Of a stretch of DNA of 7,521 bases, positions 1 through 7,154 are shown one piece after another. This DNA comes from Nitriliruptoraceae bacterium. GTDB lineage: Bacteria > Actinomycetota > Nitriliruptoria > Nitriliruptorales > Nitriliruptoraceae. Within the stretch, counting starts at the first letter, position 1; each line of letters opens with the position of its first letter. Below the pieces are notes generated by a model. That model did not search any database and was not told the origin of the DNA. It worked only from the letters and a program-made list of their open reading frames with translations. Location of the stretch: the NCBI GenBank assembly GCA_003554005.1, contig PWEU01000117.1, forward strand, positions 1 through 7,521. Direction: 5' to 3'. A program made the position numbers and the translations under genes.

Positions 1-1628
1 GGGCCGAGGGAGATGATGATCTCCACCGTCGTGCCGGGGTCCACGAGGTCACCGGGCGCCGGTGACTGGCTGATGACGAAGCCCTCACCGACAGCGATGG
101 AGAACTCCCGGTCGGCGATCGAGGGCTCGAGGTCGGCGTTGCGGATCGTGTCGAGCGCGTTGTTCTCCGAGAAGTTCACGACCCGTGGCACCCGGACCTG
201 CGCGATGCCGATACTCACGGTGATGTCCACCGCCGTGCCGGGCGGCACCTCGTCGCCCGGGGCCGGGTCCTGGTCGAGCACGGTGCGCGGATCGCTGTCG
301 GGATCCTCCTCCTCGGTGGTGGTCCCCAAGACCAGGTCGAACTCCCGTAGCAGGGCCAGGGCGTCGTTCTCGCTCAGGCCCACCAGCCGCGGGACCGCGA
401 CGACGTCCTCGCCGGAGGAGATCACGAGGTCGACCGGGCTGCCCTCCTCCACCTCGATGTCGGCATCGGGATCCTGGCGGATGACCCGGCCCTCCTCGAC
501 CTCCTCGCTCGGCTCCTCGGCGATGGTCCCGACCGTCAGTTCGGCGCGGACCAGGAGCTCCTCGGCCACCGCCTGGGTCTCGCCCACGACGTCCGGGACG
601 GTGACCAGCACGGGGTCGTCGGTGGCCAGCAGGTTCATCAGCGCGAAGGCCCCGCCGACCAGTGCCAGCAGGCCGATGACCACCAGTAGGGCGGCTACGA
701 GGCCCCGCCGGCGGCGTTCCTGCTCGTGGGTGCGCACGCCGCGGGTGCTCGGGTCGGCGGTCAGCAGCGCCGTCTCGTCGGGCGTGAGCACCGCCGGTGC
801 GGCGACGGGCTGTCCGACGCGGGCGTTGACGACGTCGGAGCGCATCTCGCTGGCGTTCTGGTAGCGATTCACCGGGTTCTTCGCCAGCGCCCGCATCGCG
901 ATCGCCTCAGCCGCCGGTGTGATGGACGGATCCAGCTCGCGGGGTGGTCGAGGCTGCTCCTGGACGTGCTGGTAGGCCACCGTCACCGGGGAGTCGCCCG
1001 CGAAGGGTTGCCGACCGGTGAGCGACTCGTAGAGCACCACGCCGAGGGAGTACAGGTCGCTGCGGGCGTCGACGCCCAGGCCCTGGGCCTGCTCGGGCGA
1101 GAGGTAGGCGGCGGTGCCGAGCACGGCGGCGGTCCGGGTGACGGTCTCGTTGTCCACCGCCCGGGCGATCCCGAAGTCGGTCACCTTCACCGAGCCGTCG
1201 TCGGCCATCAGGATGTTGCCCGGCTTGATGTCACGGTGGATCAACCCACGGTCGTGGGCGTAGCTCAGCGCCGAGCAGACGTCGGCCACGACCTCCAGGG
1301 CCCGGTCCTCGGTGAGCCCACCGGCGGCGATGGCCTGCTGCAGGGAACGGCCCTCCCCCAGCTCCATCACGATGTAGGGCTGGCCCTGGTCGGCACCGGT
1401 GTCGTACACCGCGACGAGGTTCGGGTGGTTGAGCCTGGCGACGTGGCGCGCCTCGTCCTGGAAGCGCCGGGTGAAGCTCTCGTCCTCCCGGAACCGCTCG
1501 AGGAGCAGCTTGATCGCCACCTCGCGACCGAGGGTGTGGTCGTAGGCCGCGTGGACCTCGGCCATACCACCTCGTCCGATGACACGGCGCAGCTCGTAGC
1601 GGCCGGCCAGGACGCGTCCTTCGGTCAC
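1..1628 (-). CDS. pknB: Transmembrane Ser/Thr protein kinase with PASTA repeats, PknB type (3' end outside window)
   Basis: Membrane sensor kinase that phosphorylates cell-wall and division proteins on Thr/Ser. I translated 542 residues from the GTG at 1628 with no stop; the gene continues past base 1. The kinase domain spans about residues 11-265: Gly-rich loop IGRGGMAEV (17-25), ATP lysine K40, helix-C E59, catalytic H131-R132-D133 then IKPGN, D151-F-G, activation-loop threonines T164 and T166, and GTAAYLSPEQ (171-180). T164/T166 align with T171/T173 of M. tuberculosis PknB. A basic stretch (RRRR, 305-308) precedes one membrane helix (about 310-330). PASTA repeats follow at about 342-406, 411-474 and 478-542+. 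M. tuberculosis PknB has four, so a fourth may lie outside. The start is set by GGAGGA five bases upstream and by the usual kinase N-terminus. It lies 50 bases after pbpA. The PASTA region is notably acidic. The sequence around the kinase motifs favours PknB over PknA. Confidence 0.96.
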   Translation of the reverse strand, partial: MTEGRVLAGRYELRRVIGRGGMAEVHAAYDHTLGREVAIKLLLERFREDESFTRRFQDEARHVARLNHPNLVAVYDTGADQGQPYIVMELGEGRSLQQAIAAGGLTEDRALEVVADVCSALSYAHDRGLIHRDIKPGNILMADDGSVKVTDFGIARAVDNETVTRTAAVLGTAAYLSPEQAQGLGVDARSDLYSLGVVLYESLTGRQPFAGDSPVTVAYQHVQEQPRPPRELDPSITPAAEAIAMRALAKNPVNRYQNASEMRSDVVNARVGQPVAAPAVLTPDETALLTADPSTRGVRTHEQERRRRGLVAALLVVIGLLALVGGAFALMNLLATDDPVLVTVPDVVGETQAVAEELLVRAELTVGTIAEEPSEEVEEGRVIRQDPDADIEVEEGSPVDLVISSGEDVVAVPRLVGLSENDALALLREFDLVLGTTTEEEDPDSDPRTVLDQDPAPGDEVPPGTAVDITVSIGIAQVRVPRVVNFSENNALDTIRNADLEPSIADREFSIAVGEGFVISQSPAPGDLVDPGTTVEIIISLG

Positions 1629-1633
1629 GGAGT

Positions 1634-1639
1634 TCCTCC
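1634..1639 (-). promoter_or_regulatory. Shine-Dalgarno site of pknB
   Basis: The minus strand reads GGAGGA five bases before the GTG at 1628. It is the best ribosome binding site in the window and decides the pknB start. pknB is also the only gene here separated from its upstream neighbour by a real gap, so it appears to be initiated independently rather than by coupling. GGAG and the CTCC just before the start codon could pair weakly (4 bp, 3-base loop); that is probably incidental. Confidence 0.75.
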
Positions 1640-1655
1640 AGGATGGTGAGGACCG

Positions 1656-1678
1656 CTCGAGGCTAGCAACGCCTCGGG
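1656..1678 (-). other. Short hairpin in the pbpA-pknB gap
   Basis: CGAGGC and GCCTCG (1658-1663 and 1671-1676) form a perfect 6-bp inverted repeat around a 7-base loop, extended by a G-T and a C-G pair to 1656/1678. It begins right after the pbpA stop codon. No T-run follows on the minus strand, so it is not a convincing intrinsic terminator. An mRNA stability or partial attenuation element between pbpA and pknB is possible, but this is inference. Confidence 0.35.
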
Positions 1679-3130
1679 TCAGTCTCGGATGGCCGCCGTC
1701 ATGACGGCACGGGCGACCGGAGCCGCGATCGCGCCACCACCACCGTCGGCGTCGGGCACGGCGACGGCCACGGCGACATCGTCGCCCGCGAAGCCGATGA
1801 ACCAGGCGACCGGGCGGGCACCGGGTGCGGTCTGGGCCGTGCCGGTCTTGCCGCCCCCCTCGATGCCCTCGATCGCGGCGCTGCCACCCGTGGCCCCGGG
1901 CCCGGTGACCGCGTCGATCATCAGGCTACGCAGTTGCTGGGCGGTCCGGGGTGAGACGGGGCGCCCATCTGCCGGGGGTTCCTCCCACCGGCCGATGTCG
2001 GGGCCCCGCAGGATGGCGCCGTCGGGTCCCCGGACGGTCTGGACCAGGTGCGGGCGCAGCAGCTGGCCACCGTTGGCCACGGTGGCAGCGACCATGGCCA
2101 TGTGCAGCACCGAGGCCTGCACGTCACGTTGGCCGATGGCGCTCTGGGCGGTGGCCGGCACGTCCTGGTCCAGGGGGATCCGGCTCGCGGCGACCGGGAG
2201 CTCCAGCGGCGGCGTCCGGTTGAAGCCGAACGCCTCGGCCTGCGCGGCGAGCACGTCGTCGCCGAGCTCGAGGCCGAGGCGGGCGAAGACGGTGTTGCAG
2301 GAGCGCCGGAACCCCGTCTGCAGCGTGACCTCGTCCCCCTCACCGCAGCGGACTCGCCCGGCGTTGGAGATGTTCTGGGTGGTTTGGGGCACGTCGAAGG
2401 TGGCCTCGTTGGGGAACGTGCGGGAAGGGTCGTCCCCGGCTTCCAGCGCCGCGGCGGCGACGATCACCTTGAAGGCCGAACCCGGCGGGTAGAGCTCACC
2501 GGTCGCGCGGTCGACCAACGGGCGGTCGGGATCGTCGCGGAGCGGTGCCCAGGCCTCGTTGATCTCCCGGGTGTCGTGGCTGGACAGGGGGTTCGGGTCG
2601 AAGGAGGGGTTGGCGTAGCTGGCAAGGACGGCGCCGGTGGTGGGGTCGATGGCCACGACCGCGCCTTCGCGCCCCGCCAGCGCGTCGCGGGCGGCCTCCT
2701 GGGCGCGCCGGTCGATCGTGAGCTCGACGGCGTTGCCGGGCCGCTGTGCGCCGCCGAGCAGCTCGCCGAGGTTCTGCGCCACCACCTCGGTGGTCCTGCC
2801 GGTCAGCTCCTCGTTCAGCGCGCGCTCCAGTCCCGATCGCTGGAGCACGATGGAGTAGTAGCCGGTGATGTGGGCGTACAGCTCCGGCTCGGGGTAGGTC
2901 CTGAGGTAGCGGTACTGGCCGCCCTCGGTGGGCACGCTCCGAGCGATCGCCTCCTCACCCACCACGATGGGGCCGCGTTCGATCGCGTACTCGCGGATGA
3001 TCACGCGTCGGTTCGCCGGGTGGTTGGCCAGCTCGTCGGCCTGCAGGAGGGTGATGACGTTCAGGTTGACGAACAACGCGCCGAACAGCACGAGCACCAT
3101 CGCGCCGATGCGTCCGAGTTGTCGGTTCAT
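1679..3130 (-). CDS. pbpA: Class B penicillin-binding protein, peptidoglycan D,D-transpeptidase PbpA
   Basis: Cross-links peptidoglycan stem peptides outside the membrane and is the likely partner of the RodA glycosyltransferase encoded just upstream. The protein is 483 residues, close to the 491 of M. tuberculosis PbpA. An N-terminal membrane anchor lies at about residues 9-29. A short dimerisation region follows, and the transpeptidase domain runs from about 133 to the end. All three penicillin-binding motifs are present: S218-A-F-K221 with the acylated serine, S277-C-N279, and K428-T-G430. There is no glycosyltransferase domain, so it is class B. The ATG at 3130 overlaps the rodA stop (ATGA), and the upstream Shine-Dalgarno match is weak, suggesting translational coupling. 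In mycobacteria PbpA acts in septation and polar growth under PknB control; the same role here is inferred from synteny. Confidence 0.96.
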   Translation of the reverse strand: MNRQLGRIGAMVLVLFGALFVNLNVITLLQADELANHPANRRVIIREYAIERGPIVVGEEAIARSVPTEGGQYRYLRTYPEPELYAHITGYYSIVLQRSGLERALNEELTGRTTEVVAQNLGELLGGAQRPGNAVELTIDRRAQEAARDALAGREGAVVAIDPTTGAVLASYANPSFDPNPLSSHDTREINEAWAPLRDDPDRPLVDRATGELYPPGSAFKVIVAAAALEAGDDPSRTFPNEATFDVPQTTQNISNAGRVRCGEGDEVTLQTGFRRSCNTVFARLGLELGDDVLAAQAEAFGFNRTPPLELPVAASRIPLDQDVPATAQSAIGQRDVQASVLHMAMVAATVANGGQLLRPHLVQTVRGPDGAILRGPDIGRWEEPPADGRPVSPRTAQQLRSLMIDAVTGPGATGGSAAIEGIEGGGKTGTAQTAPGARPVAWFIGFAGDDVAVAVAVPDADGGGGAIAAPVARAVMTAAIRD

Positions 3131-4479
3131 GCGCGAGGCCGCCCGGGTCCGTGGTGCGTGCTGCGCCCGAGTACCGCCGCCCGTGACTCGTCGCTGATCC
3201 GCAGCAGCAGCGCGATCAGCAGGTAGTTCGACAACAGCGAGGAACCGCCGTAGGAGACGAAGGGCAGCGTGATGCCGGTGAGCGGGACCAGCCGGGTCAG
3301 CCCGCCGATGATCACGAAGGTCTGGAAGGCGATCAGGACCGTCAGTCCGGTGGCGAGCAGGGTCGAGAACTCGTCCCGGGCGGTCTGGGCGATCTTGAGG
3401 CCCCGCATGGCGATGGTCAGGTACAGCAGCAGGACCGCCGTCGCGCCGAGCAGGCCGAGCTCCTCACCGATCACGACGAAGATGGCGTCGGTGGCGGAGA
3501 ACGGCACGTCCTGGGGCCGGCCGAACCCGAGCCCGGTGCCCGTCAGCCCACCGGTCGCCAGGGCGAACAGGCTCTGGACCAGCTGGTACGAGCTCCCCGC
3601 GACGTCGGCCCATGGATCCAACCAGATGCTGACCCGTACCCGGACGTGCCCGAACAGCTGGTAGGCGACCGTTGCCCCGATGGCGAAGGCGAAGATCCCG
3701 AGGACGGGGTAGGCCAGCCGACCGGTCGCGACGTAGAGCATCGCGAGGAAGGCGCCGAAGAACAGCAGCGCACTGCCGAGGTCGCGGAGTCCGGCCATGA
3801 TGACCAACGCCGCCCCGGTGGCGACGAGCAGAGGGGCGAGGTGACGTGGGGCGGGGAGGAGCACGGGGCCGATGCGCTGGGTCGCGACCGACAGCAGCGC
3901 CCGGTTGCGTTCCAGGTAGGCGGCGAGGAACACCACCATCGTGAGCTTGGCGATCTCGCCCGGCTGGAATCGCAGGCCGAACACGTCGATCCACAGCTGC
4001 GCACCGTTGATCACACCGGCGGTCAGTCCCGGGATCAGTGGTGACAGCAGCAGCACGATCGTGAGCAGGCCGAAGGTGTACTGCAGGCGGGCGAGCACCC
4101 GTACCTCGCGCAGGAACAGCAGCAGCGCGCAGAAGATGCCGACCGACACCGCGGTCCAGACCGCCTGCGCGGCGGCCAGCTCGCTGCCGGTGGCCAGGTC
4201 GACCCGCTGCACGAAGACCAGCCCGAGGCCGTTGAGGAGGAAGGCGATCGGCAGCAGGATCGGGTCGGCGTCGGGGGCGGGGACCCGCACGGTGAGGTGT
4301 GCCACCGTGGCGATGGCTGCCATGGCGATCCCGGTGACCAGTGCGGCCGGTGGGAGCTCGCTGGAGCGGGACCAGCCGAGCAGTACCCCCGCCGCCGAGG
4401 TGATCAGCACCGCACCGACCAGCAGTCGGGCCTCGGTCGCCCGTGGACCGTCACCCATGACGACCGATCCGGCGGTCAC
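3127..4479 (-). CDS. rodA: SEDS-family peptidoglycan glycosyltransferase RodA/FtsW
   Basis: Multi-pass membrane enzyme that polymerises lipid II into glycan strands. The 450-residue product is hydrophobic throughout, with about ten or more membrane segments. It carries SEDS signatures: QPGEIAKL (172-179), the stretch around RDLGSALLFFGAF (232-244), WLDPW (286-290) in the large extracellular loop, IGEELGLLGA (337-346) and LTGITLPFVSYGGSS (400-414). D288 in WLDPW probably corresponds to the essential extracellular aspartate of RodA proteins. I chose the GTG at 4479 because it overlaps the pstP stop as GTGA. An in-frame ATG at 4458 (residue 8) is a real alternative, since neither start has a strong Shine-Dalgarno site. 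Its position between pstP and pbpA matches RodA rather than the division-locus FtsW, though sequence alone separates the two poorly. Confidence 0.94.
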   Translation of the reverse strand: MTAGSVVMGDGPRATEARLLVGAVLITSAAGVLLGWSRSSELPPAALVTGIAMAAIATVAHLTVRVPAPDADPILLPIAFLLNGLGLVFVQRVDLATGSELAAAQAVWTAVSVGIFCALLLFLREVRVLARLQYTFGLLTIVLLLSPLIPGLTAGVINGAQLWIDVFGLRFQPGEIAKLTMVVFLAAYLERNRALLSVATQRIGPVLLPAPRHLAPLLVATGAALVIMAGLRDLGSALLFFGAFLAMLYVATGRLAYPVLGIFAFAIGATVAYQLFGHVRVRVSIWLDPWADVAGSSYQLVQSLFALATGGLTGTGLGFGRPQDVPFSATDAIFVVIGEELGLLGATAVLLLYLTIAMRGLKIAQTARDEFSTLLATGLTVLIAFQTFVIIGGLTRLVPLTGITLPFVSYGGSSLLSNYLLIALLLRISDESRAAVLGRSTHHGPGRPRA

Positions 4480-5723
4480 GCTTCCGGGTCCGGGTCGGCG
4501 TCGCCATCCTCGGTGTTCGGATCGGGCTCCTCCTCGACCTCGCGGAGCGGGATGTTGCGGACGAGGTTGCGGGCGTCGCCGAGGGCGGCGGCCGGGAACC
4601 CGGACTCGAGCTGCGGCCGGTACCAGAGCTGGACCTCATCGATGGTCCCCTCGGAGCGCTCGGTGACCCGGTAGAGCTCGAACGGCCCCAGCTCGCGGTT
4701 GATGCCCTCGAAGATCACGACCTGGTTACCGTCGACCCCGACGAAGAAGCTCCGGGACAGCAGGAACTGGGACCCGCCGAGGACGACTCCGACGAACACC
4801 GCCAGCGCGAGCACGATCGCGGTCGCCTTGCCGAGGATCGCGCCCACCGAGCGACCGTCGGAGTCCTGATCAGGGTCGAGCAGTGGGCCGCCCTTGGTCA
4901 GCGAGGCGTAGCGGCCCATCTCCCCGGCCCAGTCGGCGCTGTCACTGTCGACCCGGCTCGAGATCGAGATGGTGCGGTGTTGTGGTGCCTGCTCGGCATC
5001 GGGATCCTCGTAGCGCAGCAGCAGGACCGTGATGTTGTCCGGACCGCCGGCGGCGTTGGCCAGATCGATGAGATCACTGATCGCCTCGTCGGGGTCCTCG
5101 ACCTCCATCAGCGTCCGGGCGATCGCCTCGTCCTCGACGACGCCGGTCAGGCCGTCGGAGCACAGCAGCAGTTGATCACCTGGCTGCAGTTCGAGGGACA
5201 TCGAGTCCACGTCCACGTCGTCCGACACGCCGATCGCGCGCGTGACGACGGAGCGTTGGGGGTGCCGGGCAGCCTCCTCCCGGGTGATCTGCCCTTCGTC
5301 GACGAGGTGTTGGACCAGCGTGTGGTCGTCGGTGAGCTGGCTGAAGTGCCCGTCGCGGAGCAGGTAGGCGCGGGAGTCGCCGACGTGGGCGACATGGAGC
5401 CGCCGACCCTCCACCAGGGCGGCGGTCAGCGTGGTGCCCATGCCGCGGTAGTTCGGGTTGTCCCGAGCGAGCTGGGAGACCCGTTCGTTCGCCGCGGTCA
5501 CCGCGGCGCGTAGCGCGGTCACCGCCGCGGCGTTGTCCTGGAAGATCCTGCCGTCCAGCTCCTCGATCGGCTCAAGAGCGGTGGCTGACGCCACCTCGCC
5601 GGCGAGGTGGCCACCCATGCCGTCGGCGACGGCGTACACGCTGTCGCGGAGCAGCAGCGCATCCTCGTTGCCCTGGCGGACCTTGCCGACGTCGCTGCGT
5701 CCGGTCGCCACCAGCCGCCTCAT
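4476..5723 (-). CDS. pstP: PP2C-type Ser/Thr phosphatase PstP, membrane anchored
   Basis: Metal-dependent phosphatase that removes phosphates placed by the PknB-type kinase, including on the kinase itself. The product has 415 residues. The cytoplasmic catalytic domain (about 4-238) shows the PPM motifs: R9-S-D, RQGNED (16-21), D34-G-M-G-G38, G115-D-S-R118, S189-D-G191 and GGPDNIT (226-232). D34, D116, D190 and D229 are the expected Mn/Mg ligands. A Ser/Thr-containing juxtamembrane linker follows (about 239-300), then one membrane helix (about 301-322). The extracellular domain of about 90 residues includes FFVGVDGNQVVIFEGI (326-341), typical of actinobacterial PstP, and ends in a very acidic tail (11 of the last 22 residues). 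The ATG at 5723 overlaps the fhaB stop as ATGA, and the preceding bases lack a clear Shine-Dalgarno site, so coupling is likely. The C-terminal stop overlaps the rodA start. Confidence 0.96.
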   Translation of the reverse strand: MRRLVATGRSDVGKVRQGNEDALLLRDSVYAVADGMGGHLAGEVASATALEPIEELDGRIFQDNAAAVTALRAAVTAANERVSQLARDNPNYRGMGTTLTAALVEGRRLHVAHVGDSRAYLLRDGHFSQLTDDHTLVQHLVDEGQITREEAARHPQRSVVTRAIGVSDDVDVDSMSLELQPGDQLLLCSDGLTGVVEDEAIARTLMEVEDPDEAISDLIDLANAAGGPDNITVLLLRYEDPDAEQAPQHRTISISSRVDSDSADWAGEMGRYASLTKGGPLLDPDQDSDGRSVGAILGKATAIVLALAVFVGVVLGGSQFLLSRSFFVGVDGNQVVIFEGINRELGPFELYRVTERSEGTIDEVQLWYRPQLESGFPAAALGDARNLVRNIPLREVEEEPDPNTEDGDADPDPEA

Positions 5724-6187
5724 CGGCGCAGCTCGATGCGGGTCTTGCCGAAGCGCAGCTGGTCCCCGATCGCCAGCGGGGTCGGTCGGGTGACCTTCGC
5801 GCCGTTGAGGAAGGTCCCGTTGGTCGAGCCGAGGTCACGGATCGACCAGCTGCCGTCGTCGGGGAGGATCTCCGCATGCTCGTCGGAGACGTAGACGTCC
5901 TCCACGTGGACGTCCGCGGTCGTGCCCCGACCGAGCACGACCCCATGCCCCGACAGCGGGATGACCTGTGGGGCGCCGCCGGGCGAGTGGATCACCAGCT
6001 CCTTGGGGATGCGCCGGGAGCGGCGGTTGGGCTCCGATGGCGCGGCGACGGCTGGTCGGGGAGCCGGGGCCGCCTTGCGCTTGGAGGGGCCGAGTTCGCC
6101 AACGAAGACCCGGACGGTGCGACCGACGAACAGGTAGAGCAGGCCGAGCAGGACGAACTTGAGCAGGGTGAGCAGCTCGACCGGCAC
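5720..6187 (-). CDS. fhaB: Membrane-anchored FHA-domain protein FhaB (FipA)
   Basis: Small phosphothreonine-binding adaptor of the kinase pathway; the M. tuberculosis homologue (FhaB/FipA) has been linked to FtsZ and cell division. With the GTG at 6187 the protein has 155 residues, the same as the M. tuberculosis protein. It has an N-terminal hydrophobic segment (about 4-22), a basic Pro/Ala linker (about 33-62) and a C-terminal FHA domain (about 63-155). FHA contact residues are present: LGRG (85-88), S101-x-x-H104, and STNGTFLNG (121-129) with N123 and N128. The GTG is one base after the fhaA stop (TGA-C-GTG) and has GGGGGG just upstream. A longer reading from 6328 exists in the same frame but lies wholly inside fhaA and lacks FhaB-like sequence before the membrane segment. 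Confidence 0.93.
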   Translation of the reverse strand: MPVELLTLLKFVLLGLLYLFVGRTVRVFVGELGPSKRKAAPAPRPAVAAPSEPNRRSRRIPKELVIHSPGGAPQVIPLSGHGVVLGRGTTADVHVEDVYVSDEHAEILPDDGSWSIRDLGSTNGTFLNGAKVTRPTPLAIGDQLRFGKTRIELRR

Positions 6188-6188
6188 G

Positions 6189-7034
6189 TCAGCCCCCCAC
6201 GAACTCGACGAGGGCGTCCCCGAGCTCGACTTGGTCGCCCGGGTCGAGGGGATGCTCGGCAGCGCGACGACCGTTGACCTTCGTGCCGTTCGTGGAGCCG
6301 AGGTCGACGACCCACCAGCGCTCACCACGGCGGACGAAGGCGGCGTGCTGCCGCGACACCGTGCTGTCCTGGATCGTCAGATCGCAGCGCTCCAGTCGGC
6401 CGGCGGTGAGTCGGTTGCCCTGCACCGGCACGGTGGCCCCGTTGCTGCCCTGGGCGCGGCGGACGACCAGTCGCAGGCCGGCGTCCGGGGCGGTCGACAC
6501 CTCCTGGGTGTGGTCGAAGCCGCTGGCACCCGACGAGGTCGTGGGCGGTTCGTGGTCAGACTGGGACCCCGCTGCGGGCATCGGGGCCGCCGCAGGGCCC
6601 GGCACGGGGGCCGCCTCGCTGGGCGGCGGTGTCGGCGAAGCGCGACCTCCGGCCGCGGGACCCTCGACGGCCTCGACGCGACCCGCGATGCGGAAGCGAC
6701 CGAGCTTGACGTCGTTCTCGACGAGGATCCGGACCTTCGCGGGGCCGCGGAGGGTCCACCCGCGCTCCTGGGCTGTGCTCACGACCCCCTCGGCGAGCTC
6801 GCGGGGTAGGGAGGCCCCGAAGCCCTCCAGGCGTTCGTGGTCCTTCGGGCCGACCGTGATCCGATAGACGTTGGGGACGACGACGCCGTCAGCGGTGACG
6901 TGCTGGTTGTCACGTGCGTACCGCTGGACCGCCTTGGCGAGCTCGACGGGGTGGATGCCGGAACGGAACGCGCGCGCGAAGAAACCTTCGACGGCGCCTT
7001 CGAGGCGTCGTTCGAAGTCCTGGAGCACGCCCAT
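6189..7034 (-). CDS. fhaA: FHA-domain protein FhaA with N-terminal DUF3662 domain, short form
   Basis: Cytoplasmic phosphothreonine reader; in mycobacteria FhaA binds the phosphorylated pseudokinase domain of MviN and restrains late peptidoglycan synthesis. The protein has 281 residues from the ATG at 7034, which fits the family start (MGVLQDFERRLEG, like the beginning of mycobacterial FhaA). GGTGG lies just upstream. The N-terminal DUF3662 domain spans about 1-125. A Pro/Ala-rich linker follows (about 128-185), and the C-terminal FHA domain covers about 187-281 with AGR (211-213), S227-x-x-H230 and STNGTKVNG (247-255). M. tuberculosis FhaA has 527 residues, the difference being almost all linker. 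The same frame stays open upstream to 7316, but that extension does not resemble any FhaA N-terminus. It is the first gene of the operon, with a one-base gap to fhaB. Confidence 0.93.
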   Translation of the reverse strand: MGVLQDFERRLEGAVEGFFARAFRSGIHPVELAKAVQRYARDNQHVTADGVVVPNVYRITVGPKDHERLEGFGASLPRELAEGVVSTAQERGWTLRGPAKVRILVENDVKLGRFRIAGRVEAVEGPAAGGRASPTPPPSEAAPVPGPAAAPMPAAGSQSDHEPPTTSSGASGFDHTQEVSTAPDAGLRLVVRRAQGSNGATVPVQGNRLTAGRLERCDLTIQDSTVSRQHAAFVRRGERWWVVDLGSTNGTKVNGRRAAEHPLDPGDQVELGDALVEFVGG

Positions 7035-7075
7035 GGTCCACCGGTTCCGGTCGCTCGCGGGGTTCGGTCGCTGGA

Positions 7076-7088
7076 CAGCACCGTGCTG
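7076..7088. promoter_or_regulatory. 13-base palindrome upstream of fhaA (candidate operator)
   Basis: CAGCAC and GTGCTG flank a single central base, 41 bases before the fhaA start codon. The one-base centre is too tight for an RNA hairpin loop without opening pairs, so a DNA-binding dyad is a more natural reading. No binding protein is recognised, and chance is possible in GC-rich DNA. Confidence 0.3.
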
Positions 7089-7148
7089 CCGGTTGCGATC
7101 CGACGGCTCGGCAGCGACCTGTGGTGAGGACGGCTCCGGCCGGACGCG

Positions 7149-7154
7149 AGCGTA
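7149..7154 (-). promoter_or_regulatory. Possible -10 element of the fhaA operon
   Basis: The minus strand reads TACGCT, matching the TANNNT pattern of actinobacterial -10 hexamers. It would start the transcript near 7142, about 108 bases before fhaA. The 17-18 base spacing upstream holds no good TTGAC-like -35; instead it overlaps the 7165-7179 dyad. This is a weak, single-element call. Confidence 0.2.

Noticed and set aside
13..864. A 283-codon + strand open frame rich in Ser, Arg and Thr
   Set aside because: It lies antisense to the PASTA, membrane and linker part of pknB, has low-complexity composition with no recognisable domain, and is the usual shadow frame seen opposite GC-rich genes.
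1150..1158. TTGTCCACC, 8 of 9 matches to a DnaA box (the locus is near oriC in mycobacteria)
   Set aside because: Single occurrence inside the conserved kinase-coding region, with no companion boxes or AT-rich segment.
2048..3226. A 392-codon + strand open frame antisense to pbpA, and a 307-codon one at 726-1649 antisense to pknB
   Set aside because: Both are Gly/Arg/Val/His-rich shadows of well-identified minus-strand genes; neither shows a domain or membrane pattern.
6188..6328. An N-terminal extension of fhaB from an in-frame start at 6328
   Set aside because: It overlaps the conserved FHA-coding end of fhaA and lacks FhaB-like sequence. The GTG at 6187 gives 155 residues, the same as M. 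tuberculosis FhaB.
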